This document shows positions 1-7,162 of a DNA stretch of 17,436 bases, piece after piece. Origin of the DNA: Desulfuromonadaceae bacterium (GTDB taxonomy: Bacteria; Desulfobacterota; Desulfuromonadia; Desulfuromonadales; Geopsychrobacteraceae); NCBI GenBank assembly GCA_016744555.1, contig JADGED010000006.1, positions 1 to 17,436 of the forward strand. The letters are read 5' to 3'. Position 1 is the first letter of the stretch, and each line of letters opens with the position of its first letter. The position numbers and the translations under genes were made by a program. The notes beneath the pieces are model-generated. The model worked only from the letters and a program-made list of their open reading frames with translations, was not told where the DNA came from and did no database searches.

Positions 1-1029
1 ATTACCTATGTAGCCTATCAAGAGTATCTAAATCTGTATATTATTTCGGTTTTGATGTTTATGGGGGTGAATATTATCCTCTCGACCAGCCTCAACTTGG
101 TCAATGGTTATATGGGGGAATTCTCTTGTGGCCATGCTGGCTTTATGTGCGTTGGTGCTTATGTCTCATCGCTGCTCGGCGTTTGGTTGTTCGCTAAAGA
201 TAAGGTATTTGGTGCCGCTGTTTTAAATCCAGATTATGCCTTGTATGCGTTTCCTTTTATAATCATCGCTGGCGGGATTGCTGCAGCCATTGCTGGGGTT
301 TTGGTAGCGGTGCCATCATATAAAACTCGTGGTGATTATTTAGCAATTATCACTATAGCCGCCAACTTTATTATTATTAGTACCATTGAAAATATTGGCT
401 CGATAGGTGGTTCGCGCGGTTTTATGGGGATGAAGCGGCTAGTTAATTCGATGGAAGATGTAGCTGAACTTCCGTGGATGCCAATTTGGGTATTTATCTT
501 TACCGTTTTTAGTGTCTGGGTAATCCGCAGGTATGTTTCATCAACCTTTGGCAAAGGGGTATCTGCTATTTGTCAGGACGAGGTTGCTGCTGAAATTATG
601 AGTGTTAATACCAACAAGATGAAAACTATTACTTTTATGCTTTCATCTGGATTGGCTGGTATTGCTGGTGGATTGTTTGCTTACATCCTTGGTTATGTAA
701 ACCCCGGTAGCTTTAATATTATGAAATCAACAGAAGTGTTGGTCATGGTTTACCTTGGCGGCATGGGGTCTCTTTCTGGTTCAATTTTGTCGGCAATACT
801 TTTTACTGTATTGTTAGAGAGTTTCCGATTTGTCCTGCCGATGATTAATGATTTTGCCCATCAGTTGAACCTTATCTCTCCAGATTATGATATCAGTCAA
901 GTGTGGAGGTGGGTCTTAATCCCATTGCTTTTGATTTTACTAATGCAGTTCCGTCCTGAAGGTATTATGGGAAATCGGGAATTGGGAGATATCTTTCCTC
1001 GGTTGAAGAAATTTTATCGCTTTAAATAG
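1..1029 (+). CDS. livM: LivM-type branched-chain amino-acid ABC transporter permease (5' end outside window)
   Basis: This is an inner-membrane permease of a LivFGHMK-type importer for leucine, isoleucine and valine. The reading frame is open from base 1 without a stop, and the residues before the first ATG at 52 (YVAYQEYLNLYIISVLMF) read as continuous membrane protein. The true start therefore lies upstream, and an ATG-52 start would cut off the first part of the fold. The family hallmark LNLVNGYMGEFSCGHAGF matches the usual 'N-x-x-x-G-x-x-G-x-x-S-x-G-H-A-x-F' region. Several long hydrophobic segments follow, together with the 'SSGLAGIAGGLFAY' and 'EVLVMVYLGGMGSLSGS' regions typical of LivM. 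At least 342 residues are visible. livG follows 43 bases downstream, so a livH permease and a binding protein would be expected upstream. Substrate specificity is inferred from family only; related importers can carry amides or urea. Confidence 0.93.
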   Translation: MTYVAYQEYLNLYIISVLMFMGVNIILSTSLNLVNGYMGEFSCGHAGFMCVGAYVSSLLGVWLFAKDKVFGAAVLNPDYALYAFPFIIIAGGIAAAIAGVLVAVPSYKTRGDYLAIITIAANFIIISTIENIGSIGGSRGFMGMKRLVNSMEDVAELPWMPIWVFIFTVFSVWVIRRYVSSTFGKGVSAICQDEVAAEIMSVNTNKMKTITFMLSSGLAGIAGGLFAYILGYVNPGSFNIMKSTEVLVMVYLGGMGSLSGSILSAILFTVLLESFRFVLPMINDFAHQLNLISPDYDISQVWRWVLIPLLLILLMQFRPEGIMGNRELGDIFPRLKKFYRFK

Positions 1030-1072
1030 AGTTGTATTGCCAGCCATTACAAGGGGCAACAAGGTTTATTGA

Positions 1073-1870
1073 ATGATGCAAACAAAACCAAAGACAAATA
1101 CTTCTCCAGTTTTGGAGATTCGAGGATTAACCCAGACTTTTGGCGGCCTGAAGGCTGTTTCTGATTTTAATGTAAAGTTGGGAAGAAATGAGTTGTCTGG
1201 CTTGATCGGACCGAATGGTGCAGGTAAAACAACTATTTTTAATTTAGTTAGCGGCTTTTACCAACCGAGTGAAGGTGAAATTTTTATTGATGGAGTTCCT
1301 ACGGCTGGTTTAAAGCCACATAAGGTAACTTCACTTGGTACTGCTAGAACTTTTCAGAATATTCGTTTGTGGAATGACATGACTGTCCTTGATAATATCC
1401 GGGTAGCCCAACATTCACAGTTGAATTATGGTTTTTTTCATAGTGCTATCCGGACTAAACGTTATCAGCAGCGGGAAGAGGAAGTTACCAAAGAAGCGTC
1501 TGAATTGCTCGATATTTTTGATTTAAAAAAATATGCAGACGACTTTCCGAAAAATCTACCCTATGGAATTCAGCGTAAATTAGAGATTGCCCGTGCTTTG
1601 TCAAGTCATCCGAAATTGTTATTGCTCGATGAACCAGCTGCAGGTTTAAACTCTGCTGATGTCCAAGAGTTGATTCGTCTTATCCGTTGGATTCATGAAA
1701 CATTTGATGTCACCATCTGGATGATTGAGCATCACATGGATGTAATGATGGAGCTGTGCACGCAAATTAAGGTTATCGATTTCGGTGAAACCATTGCTGA
1801 GGGAAGTGCCGAGCATGTGCGAAATGATCCTGCCGTTATGACTGCTTATTTGGGAGATGATAATATCTGA
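1073..1870 (+). CDS. livG: LivG-type ABC transporter ATP-binding protein
   Basis: This is one of two cytoplasmic ATPases that power the branched-chain amino-acid importer. It has 265 residues, normal for LivG. Walker A GPNGAGKT is at residues 46-53, a Q-loop region (ARTFQNIRLW) at 91-100, the signature region LPYGIQRKLEIARAL at 162-176, Walker B KLLLLDEP at 181-188 with Glu187, and the switch His in IEHHMD at about 220. The signature is LPYGI rather than LSGGQ; LivG proteins commonly deviate here, so this is not evidence of inactivity. Two ATG codons stand in a row (1073 and 1076). An AAGG at 1061-1064 gives usable spacing to either. The stop codon overlaps the livF start by one base, so the two ATPases are probably translationally coupled. 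Confidence 0.95.
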   Translation: MMQTKPKTNTSPVLEIRGLTQTFGGLKAVSDFNVKLGRNELSGLIGPNGAGKTTIFNLVSGFYQPSEGEIFIDGVPTAGLKPHKVTSLGTARTFQNIRLWNDMTVLDNIRVAQHSQLNYGFFHSAIRTKRYQQREEEVTKEASELLDIFDLKKYADDFPKNLPYGIQRKLEIARALSSHPKLLLLDEPAAGLNSADVQELIRLIRWIHETFDVTIWMIEHHMDVMMELCTQIKVIDFGETIAEGSAEHVRNDPAVMTAYLGDDNI

Positions 1871-2595
1871 TGTTATTGTCAGTTGAAAATTTAGAAGTTA
1901 AGTATGGAAACATTCAGGCACTACATGGCATTAGCTTTCATGTAAATGAAGGCGAAATTGTCACTCTTATTGGTGCTAACGGTGCAGGGAAGACTACCTG
2001 TATGCATACTATCACTCGCCTGCCACCACCGGAAGCGCCGCGGGTTATTGCAGGCGATATCAAGTTTAAAGGGGAGTCTATCCTTGCTACTAAGCCGAGT
2101 GATGTGGTGAAAGACCTTCATCTCGCATTGTCGCCAGAGGGGCGTAGGATTTTTGGTAACTTAACCGTTATGGAAAATTTGAAGCTTGCTACTTATGCCA
2201 GAGAAAAAGGTGCTGATTTAGATAAAGAATATGAGCACATATTTGATCTGTTTCCACGACTCAAAGAACGTAGGACGCAACGCAGTGAATCACTAAGTGG
2301 TGGTGAGCAGCAAATGCTTGCTGTCGGGCGTGCTTTGATGACCGGCTGTAAGGTTCTCCTCCTTGATGAACCAAGTATGGGGCTGGCGCCAGTCCTTAAG
2401 TATGAACTGTTTCGTAAACTGAAACAGTTAAATGAGGAAGGTCTGACAATTTTACTTGTTGAACAAAATGCCAACCTTGCCCTTAATTTGGCTCATCGTG
2501 GTTATGTTATGGATACTGGTAATATTGTTGCTGAAGGGACTGGGGCAGAGCTACTGAATAACCCTGAAGTGAAGAAGGCTTATCTGGGTGGATAA
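1870..2595 (+). CDS. livF: LivF-type ABC transporter ATP-binding protein
   Basis: This is the second ATPase of the branched-chain amino-acid importer, expected to pair with LivG beneath the LivH/LivM permeases. It has 241 residues, normal for LivF. Walker A GANGAGKT is at 35-42, the LivF-typical LSPEGRRIFGNLTVMENL at 87-104, the canonical signature LSGGEQQ at 142-148, Walker B KVLLLDEP at 161-168 with Glu167, and the switch region LLVEQN at 195-200. Its ATG at 1870 uses the last base of the livG stop (TGATG overlap). A GGGAG at 1852-1856, inside the end of livG, is rather far upstream to act alone, which favours coupling to livG. It is the last gene of the transporter operon. A perfect hairpin follows at its stop codon. 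Confidence 0.95.
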   Translation: MLLSVENLEVKYGNIQALHGISFHVNEGEIVTLIGANGAGKTTCMHTITRLPPPEAPRVIAGDIKFKGESILATKPSDVVKDLHLALSPEGRRIFGNLTVMENLKLATYAREKGADLDKEYEHIFDLFPRLKERRTQRSESLSGGEQQMLAVGRALMTGCKVLLLDEPSMGLAPVLKYELFRKLKQLNEEGLTILLVEQNANLALNLAHRGYVMDTGNIVAEGTGAELLNNPEVKKAYLGG

Positions 2596-2636
2596 ACCAT
2601 ATTGAACCAGTTTAAATGTTCTGGTTCAATATGGTT
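2595..2636. terminator. Perfect 16-bp hairpin between convergent livF and ychJ-like genes
   Basis: The arms AACCATATTGAACCAG (2595-2610) and CTGGTTCAATATGGTT (2621-2636) are exact reverse complements around a 10-base loop. The structure starts in the livF stop codon and ends 20 bases before the stop of the opposing gene, so it is well placed to end transcription from both sides. Neither side has a clean run of T, so it is not a textbook intrinsic terminator. It could instead protect mRNA 3' ends or work with Rho. Confidence 0.5.
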
Positions 2637-2655
2637 AGTATCTCTATTTAAGTTC

Positions 2656-3138
2656 TTATTTGCCGCAACACTTTTTATATTTTTTTCCACTTCCACAGGT
2701 ACATGGATCGTTCCTGCCAACTTTGGTAACGCTGACTGGTTTTGGCTTAACCATGTCGCCATCGGTAAATAACCATTGCCCTTTTTCGCGAACAAAATGG
2801 CCCAATTCGTGGTGATTGCGCTTACCTTCTTTATCGCGGAAGCTGGCAATAAATTCTACTTCACCGGTCTCATCGTCAGCTCCACCAGCGGTAGTCTCTA
2901 TAATTTGTAGACCGGCCCAATCAGAATTTTCTGCCCAGGTTTTAGTTCCTTTATGGTCGTAGCCTTCCCGATGCGCTGGGTGGGTAGTGTTATAGATAAA
3001 ATCGACATCAACCTTTACGTGGGCGCTGTAGCGTGCACGCATCATTTGTTCTGCGGTTTCAGCGGTCTTTTCTCCACCGATGATTGGTTCACAGCAGGCG
3101 CTATATTCTTGGTCGCTACCACACGGACAATTGCTCAT
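2656..3138 (-). CDS. YchJ-family (UPF0225) SEC-C motif protein
   Basis: This is a small cytoplasmic protein of 160 residues with a SEC-C zinc-binding motif at each end. The N-terminal one is CPCGSDQEYSACC (Cys4, Cys6, Cys15, Cys16). The C-terminal one is NDPCTCGSGKKYKKCC (Cys146, Cys148, Cys157, Cys158), the same motif that ends SecA. The middle (about 25-135), with ARYSAH, DFIYNTTHP and a mixed alpha/beta pattern, matches the NTF2-like core of YchJ proteins. The double SEC-C plus NTF2-like layout and the length fit that family. Its biochemical role is not established, and a chaperone or quality-control role is only a suggestion from the SecA likeness. The ATG at 3136-3138 has a strong AAGGAGA (3145-3151) at good spacing, and a sigma70-like promoter lies at 3175-3204. 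It appears to be a single-gene unit. Confidence 0.9.
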   Translation of the reverse strand: MSNCPCGSDQEYSACCEPIIGGEKTAETAEQMMRARYSAHVKVDVDFIYNTTHPAHREGYDHKGTKTWAENSDWAGLQIIETTAGGADDETGEVEFIASFRDKEGKRNHHELGHFVREKGQWLFTDGDMVKPKPVSVTKVGRNDPCTCGSGKKYKKCCGK

Positions 3139-3174
3139 ATTGTTTCTCCTTGATAAAGCTTAAAAGTGTGGCGG

Positions 3175-3204
3175 AGTTTATTCAATCTGTAGGCAAGGTG
3201 TCAA
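3175..3204 (-). promoter_or_regulatory. Probable sigma70 promoter of the YchJ-like gene
   Basis: Read on the minus strand, a perfect -35 TTGACA (3199-3204) is followed after 18 bases by TAAACT (3175-3180), which matches four of six -10 positions. It lies about 37 bases upstream of the ATG at 3138, giving a short leader. This is pattern evidence only. Confidence 0.5.
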
Positions 3205-3327
3205 TAGAGATAAGTTGATTGCGGTTGCTAAAGTTTACAAGTAATAGGCATATTATTTTAAGCAAAAATTGTGGTAATAAAATTAAGGTCAAGTTTTGAA
3301 CTTATTAAGTAGCATAAGGGTAATAAT

Positions 3328-4542
3328 ATGGATGTTGCTATAGTTGGTGGAGGAGCTGCTGGTTTTTTTGCGGCGATTAATGTCAAAGAGAATTACCCAA
3401 ACGCTAAAGTTGTTATTTTTGAAAAGTCTGACAAGGTTTTAGCTAAGGTCAAAATATCTGGCGGTGGTAGGTGCAATGTTACCAATGGGTGTAGTGAAAT
3501 AAGTGAGCTTGCTGCTGCCTACCCACGTGGTGGTACTGCTTTGAAGCGAGCGTTTCGATCTTTTAGTAATCACGATATTATGCAATGGCTTGAAGCTCGT
3601 GGCGTAGCGCTGGTGGTGCAGGAGGATAATTGTGTCTTTCCCGTTTCACAAGATTCTCAAACTATTATCGATTGTTTTACCGCTGCAACCTGTAAGTTGA
3701 AAATTGAGATTAAACGCGGTTGTACAGTAAGCGCAATAACGCCTATTGCAGAAAAGTTACAACTAGATTTTGTCAATCAAGGGCAGCAGCCTAGAGGGTT
3801 CGATAAGGTCATTGTTACTACCGGTGGTTCGCCTAAGCGCAGTGGTTTGATTTGGTTGGAGCATCTAGGGCACAAAATTGCGCCGCCGGTACCTTCTTTG
3901 TTTACCTTTAAAATGCCCGATGAAGATGTTGCCGATTTAATGGGGATTGTGGTTGAGAATGCTTTGGTGAGTATTCAAGGGGCTAAGTTTAAGGCTGCTG
4001 GTCCTCTATTGATTACCCATTGGGGGATGAGTGGTCCAGCAATTTTAAAGTTGTCGGCATTTGCGGCACGAGATTTAAGTGAAAAAAAATACAATTTTAA
4101 GGTTCAAGTTAACTGGACTGGGGTGCAAAATTACGATGTTGTCATTGCCCAATTAAGACAGATTTGTAGTGATCATCCGAAAAAGATTTTACCAAATTAT
4201 AGACCTTTTGCACTGCCAGAACGGTTGTGGAGTTCCCTGCTAAACAGGGGAGAGTTTCCGGTCGACAAAAAATGGGGAGAGTTAGGTAAGAACGGTTTAA
4301 ATCGGCTAGCCAATTTGCTTACTAATGATAGTTATGCGGTCAATGGTCAGACGCAGTTTCGTGATGAATTTGTCACCTGCGGTGGTGTGAGTCTAGAAAG
4401 TGTCAATTTTAAAACCATGCAGAGCAAGCTGTGTAACAATCTCTATTTTGCCGGTGAAGTGCTAGATATTGATGGCATCACTGGAGGGTATAATTTTCAA
4501 GCTGCTTGGACCACAGCATTTATAGCCGCAAAATTAAGTTGA
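3328..4542 (+). CDS. HI0933/BaiN-like FAD-dependent oxidoreductase
   Basis: This is a soluble flavoprotein of 404 residues, normal for the HI0933/YhiN/BaiN family. An N-terminal dinucleotide-binding motif VGGGAAG occupies residues 6-12. The family signature SGGGRCNVTN follows at 44-53, then a TTGGSPKRSG segment. The C-terminal FAD-contact region FAGEVLDIDGITGGYNFQAA sits at 374-393 and matches the expected 'AGE-x-L-D-x-D-G-x-T-G-G-Y-N' motif. AAGGG at 3316-3320 sits 7 bases before the ATG. The physiological substrate is unknown for most members. BaiN from gut clostridia acts in bile-acid dehydroxylation, but that name should not be carried over here. It stands alone between a divergent and a convergent gene, so context gives no functional clue. 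Confidence 0.9.
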   Translation: MDVAIVGGGAAGFFAAINVKENYPNAKVVIFEKSDKVLAKVKISGGGRCNVTNGCSEISELAAAYPRGGTALKRAFRSFSNHDIMQWLEARGVALVVQEDNCVFPVSQDSQTIIDCFTAATCKLKIEIKRGCTVSAITPIAEKLQLDFVNQGQQPRGFDKVIVTTGGSPKRSGLIWLEHLGHKIAPPVPSLFTFKMPDEDVADLMGIVVENALVSIQGAKFKAAGPLLITHWGMSGPAILKLSAFAARDLSEKKYNFKVQVNWTGVQNYDVVIAQLRQICSDHPKKILPNYRPFALPERLWSSLLNRGEFPVDKKWGELGKNGLNRLANLLTNDSYAVNGQTQFRDEFVTCGGVSLESVNFKTMQSKLCNNLYFAGEVLDIDGITGGYNFQAAWTTAFIAAKLS

Positions 4543-4599
4543 TAATGGTGAACATGGTGGAAAAAGACCCTTCTCCCTAAGGGATAAGGTGCCCAGTCG

Positions 4600-4638
4600 G
4601 GCGGATGATGGGGCTGTTAGTTGTTACCATCATCCGCC
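4600..4638. terminator. 12-bp hairpin between convergent flavoprotein and arsC genes
   Basis: The arms GGCGGATGATGG (4600-4611) and CCATCATCCGCC (4627-4638) are exact reverse complements around a 15-base loop. The hairpin begins 7 bases beyond the arsC stop in the direction of arsC transcription, and it also lies downstream of the opposing flavoprotein gene. There is no T-run on either side. A smaller TCCC-TAA-GGGA hairpin sits at 4574-4584. Bidirectional termination or 3'-end protection is inferred from position. Confidence 0.45.
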
Positions 4639-4645
4639 TAGGTAG

Positions 4646-5077
4646 CTAAATTGCTAACGTCTCAGGCATATCCGTAATAAAGACTTTAATTTGATCACGC
4701 ACTCTACGGTAATGCTCAAGGCCTTCCGCTTCAGTTTTTGCCAGTTTTGCCAGTGCCGGTGGGTCTTCAAAACCCACATGGATTACCTTTGTTGCATTGG
4801 TAAACATAGGGCAATGTTCATCGGCGTGGCCACATACGGTTACCACGACATCAAAATGGAGTTGGGCAAATTCACTAACTAGCTGACTTTTATGGCTGGA
4901 AATGTCAACACCAGCTTCCGCCATCACTTTAACTGCATTCGGGTTTAAACCGTGGGTTTCAATCCCGGCAGAGTAGACCTCGTACTTGTCTCCTTGCAGG
5001 TGGCGACACCACCCTTCGGCCATTTGGCTGCGGCACGAATTTCCGGTACAAAGGAAGAGAATTTTTTCTTTTTTCAT
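4646..5077 (-). CDS. arsC: Thioredoxin-coupled arsenate reductase (low-molecular-weight phosphatase fold)
   Basis: This enzyme reduces arsenate to arsenite in the cytoplasm and is recycled by thioredoxin. The phosphatase loop CTGNSCRS covers residues 10-17, and Cys10, Cys15, Cys82 and Cys89 fall exactly at the positions of the catalytic and relay cysteines in Staphylococcus aureus pI258 ArsC. Asp105 in FEDPP is the expected general acid. SQMAEGW, YSAGIETHGLNPNAV and the RVRDQI tail region also match the family. The length is 143 residues. I place the start at the ATG at 5077 because GGAG lies 6 bases before it. A TTG four codons further upstream (5089) would overlap that ribosome-binding site. 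A DUF454 membrane-protein gene ends 45 bases upstream on the same strand and is probably cotranscribed. No ArsR regulator or arsenite pump is visible in the window. Confidence 0.92.
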   Translation of the reverse strand: MKKEKILFLCTGNSCRSQMAEGWCRHLQGDKYEVYSAGIETHGLNPNAVKVMAEAGVDISSHKSQLVSEFAQLHFDVVVTVCGHADEHCPMFTNATKVIHVGFEDPPALAKLAKTEAEGLEHYRRVRDQIKVFITDMPETLAI

Positions 5078-5122
5078 CTTGAGCTCCAATAACTATAAAA
5101 ACTGTTGCGTCTAGTAGTTGTA

Positions 5123-5545
5123 TTAATTGCCGTTGTCTTGTTCTGTCGCAGTTGGCAGGTAAAGCAAATAGGCGGTTACTGCAATTGCAATAGTAATAAG
5201 TAAAATCTTCACCCAAATGATATTTATTAAGAAAACCGCTGAAAAGGTAATGCTAATCCAGATAAGGGTAATTGCTTTAATTTTATTCGCCCGTGGAATT
5301 CCTTTGCCATGTAAGTAGGGATTTATTATTGGCCCTAAGTGGGTATGATTGCTTAACCAGAGGTAAAAGCGTTCAGAGCTGCGGGCAAAACAGCCCATGG
5401 CAAGGAGCAAAAATGGTACAGTTGGTAGCACCGGCAGAAAAATCCCGATAATTGCGAAGACAACAGCAATTATACCGATGCTTAGTAATGCCCAGCGGAA
5501 TACTGGGTGGAGTTTTGTTGTGGTAGGGCTGGAAGAATAATTCAT
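5123..5545 (-). CDS. DUF454 (YbaN-like) inner-membrane protein
   Basis: This is a membrane protein of 140 residues, typical for the family. The hallmark stretch GIFLPVLPTVPFLLLAM (34-50), followed by CFARSSERFYLWLSNH (52-67), is the DUF454/YbaN signature. Hydrophobic segments lie at about 17-50 (one or two passes), 90-109 and 112-130, and the C-terminus is polar. The molecular function is unknown. It precedes arsC by 45 bases on the same strand, so the two may form a small operon, though I know of no functional link. The ATG at 5543-5545 is poorly supported by a Shine-Dalgarno sequence (AAGGA is about 19 bases away). The next upstream in-frame codons give no better start before a stop. Confidence 0.85.
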   Translation of the reverse strand: MNYSSSPTTTKLHPVFRWALLSIGIIAVVFAIIGIFLPVLPTVPFLLLAMGCFARSSERFYLWLSNHTHLGPIINPYLHGKGIPRANKIKAITLIWISITFSAVFLINIIWVKILLITIAIAVTAYLLYLPTATEQDNGN

Positions 5546-5631
5546 TGCTGTTGGTCTAATTCGTCCTTGTAGTCAATAGAGTAAGGGTGTAATTATGAGA
5601 GTAATCACTCTGGTAGAAAATTACCAACAAA

Positions 5632-5662
5632 ATTATAACTATATTTATCAATAAAAGAGCAA
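5632..5662 (-). promoter_or_regulatory. Possible promoter for the DUF454-arsC pair
   Basis: On the minus strand TTGCTC (5657-5662) and a perfect TATAAT (5632-5637) are separated by 19 bases, about 87 bases upstream of the DUF454 start. The -10 is good, but the -35 is weak and the spacing long. The rest of this 222-base divergent gap is AT-rich. It holds two adjacent short palindromes, GTAGCTAC (5700-5707) and CTAGTACTAG (5709-5718), on the helicase side, whose role is unknown. Confidence 0.3.
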
Positions 5663-5767
5663 AGATGAAAAATCTATCTATTCTCTTCTTATTATAATTG
5701 TAGCTACTCTAGTACTAGTTTTTGTGGCTATTTCGTTATATCTCCTCATACTTTAAAAGTAATCTAT

Positions 5768-7003
5768 ATGTCATTTATTCCCTTGGGATTAGCCGCTGAT
5801 TTGCAGTGTACCTGCGCTGAAATTGGTTACAAAACCCCTACTGCAATTCAAAAACAGGCGATTCCAGCCGTCCTTTCTGGTCGTGATGTTATGGCAACGG
5901 CACAAACTGGGACGGGTAAAACCGCAAGTTTTGTTTTGCCGATATTGCAGCAACTTAGTGGAGGCCAAGCAGTAAGGTCTAACCATATTCGAGCGCTGAT
6001 ATTGACGCCCACCCGTGAATTGGCGGTTCAAGTTGCTGACAGTGTTGCAACCTATGGCAAATCTCTGTCGCTTAAGTCATGTGTTGTTTACGGTGGCGTG
6101 AAGATAAATCCGCAGATGATGAAATTGCGTGGCGGGGTTGATATCCTCGTTGCTACTCCAGGGCGTTTAATAGATTTATGCAAACGAAATGCTGTGAAGT
6201 TGGGGCAGGTAGAGATTTTGGTACTGGATGAAGCCGATCGAATGTTGGATATGGGCTTTCGGGTCGAAATCGACAAAATTCTTAAGATGCTGCCGCTATC
6301 GAGACAAAATTTACTTTTTTCTGCTACGTTTTCTCCCGCTATCGACGATTTAACCCGAGGGCTATTAAAGAATCCGTTGCGTATCGAGATAAGTGCCAGA
6401 AACTCAGCGCCGAAAACGGTTAAACAATTAGTCTATGAAGTTGATAAAAGCAAGAAACCCGAACTTCTTAGCCATTTGATTCGTAATAACGATTGGTCGC
6501 AAGTTTTAGTTTTTGTCCGGACTAAAAAAGGGGCAGACCAATTGGTACGACAGTTAAAAGGTGACAATATCTCCGCTGTTGCAATCCATGGCGATAAGAG
6601 CCAGGGGTTAAGAACTCGTGCCCTTAAAGATTTTAAAGCTAATAAGACGCGTATTTTGGTAGCTACAGATATTGCTGCTCGGGGCTTGGATATTAATGAA
6701 TTGCCCCATGTAATCAATTTTGATTTACCTAAAATACCCGAAGATTATGTCCATCGCATAGGCCGTACTGGCCGTGCTAGGCTGAAAGGTGAGGCGCTTT
6801 CATTGGTAAGTGCCGACGAAGTTAAGTCTCTGGCTGCCATTGAATCCTTGATTCAACAAACATTGGTGCGTGAAGTCGAAACTGGCTTTGTACCAAACCA
6901 CAAAGTGCCGCTAACTAGGCAAACACGGGTAAAACCAAAGAAACCGAAAAAGAATAAACCGGTAGTGCCGCAGACTGACGTGAATGATGGTAGTGCTCGC
7001 TAA
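5768..7003 (+). CDS. rhlE: RhlE-type DEAD-box ATP-dependent RNA helicase
   Basis: This cytoplasmic RNA helicase of 411 residues is likely involved in ribosome assembly or RNA turnover. All DEAD-box motifs are present: Q motif GYKTPTAIQ 20-28, I AQTGTGKT 45-52, Ia PTREL 81-85, Ib TPGR 130-133, II DEAD 154-157, III SAT 185-187, V ARGLD 304-308, VI HRIGRTGRA 329-337. The N-terminus MSFIPLGLAADL matches the RhlE group. A basic tail (RVKPKKPKKNKP) follows the two RecA-like domains. The start fits the family but has no clear Shine-Dalgarno. The tail looks shortened: after the TAA at 7001-7003 the same frame continues for 31 codons with basic, RhlE-like composition (see 7004-7099). The symbol marks family membership; the exact subtype is less sure. 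Confidence 0.9.
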   Translation: MSFIPLGLAADLQCTCAEIGYKTPTAIQKQAIPAVLSGRDVMATAQTGTGKTASFVLPILQQLSGGQAVRSNHIRALILTPTRELAVQVADSVATYGKSLSLKSCVVYGGVKINPQMMKLRGGVDILVATPGRLIDLCKRNAVKLGQVEILVLDEADRMLDMGFRVEIDKILKMLPLSRQNLLFSATFSPAIDDLTRGLLKNPLRIEISARNSAPKTVKQLVYEVDKSKKPELLSHLIRNNDWSQVLVFVRTKKGADQLVRQLKGDNISAVAIHGDKSQGLRTRALKDFKANKTRILVATDIAARGLDINELPHVINFDLPKIPEDYVHRIGRTGRARLKGEALSLVSADEVKSLAAIESLIQQTLVREVETGFVPNHKVPLTRQTRVKPKKPKKNKPVVPQTDVNDGSAR

Positions 7004-7099
7004 AGGCGAAACGTCGGTAAATCTAGCTCTCGAGGCAAATTTAACACTACTGACTCAGGCAGCAAAGCCGAGCGGAGTCGTGGACGTAGGATCTGTTGA
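7004..7099 (+). other. In-frame coding-like extension after the helicase stop codon
   Basis: Directly after the helicase TAA, the same frame stays open for 31 codons to a TGA at 7097-7099. It encodes an Arg/Lys/Ser/Gly-rich stretch that includes VGKSSSRGKFNTTDSGS and ends RSRGRRIC. This is what one expects of a RhlE C-terminal tail and not of an intergenic spacer. A single C-to-T change (CAA to TAA) would explain the stop. Stop-codon readthrough, a sequencing error or chance are alternatives. Confidence 0.4.
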
Positions 7100-7126
7100 C
7101 GATTATTCCTTATTATTTACTATTAA
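7096..7126 (+). promoter_or_regulatory. Possible promoter of the MFS transporter gene
   Basis: TTGACG (7096-7101, five of six matches to the -35 consensus) is followed after 19 bases by TATTAA (7121-7126), or after 18 by CTATTA. It lies about 37 bases upstream of the ATG at 7163. The spacing is slightly long and support is pattern-only. Confidence 0.4.
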
Positions 7127-7162
7127 AACAAAACCAATTATTAAGCTCTGGATTTATTAGAT

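Noticed and set aside
5665..5697. Ten-codon ATG frame (MKNLSILFLL) in the DUF454/helicase gap
   Set aside because: It ends at once, and the following codons in the same frame contain more stops. It is most likely chance in AT-rich DNA.
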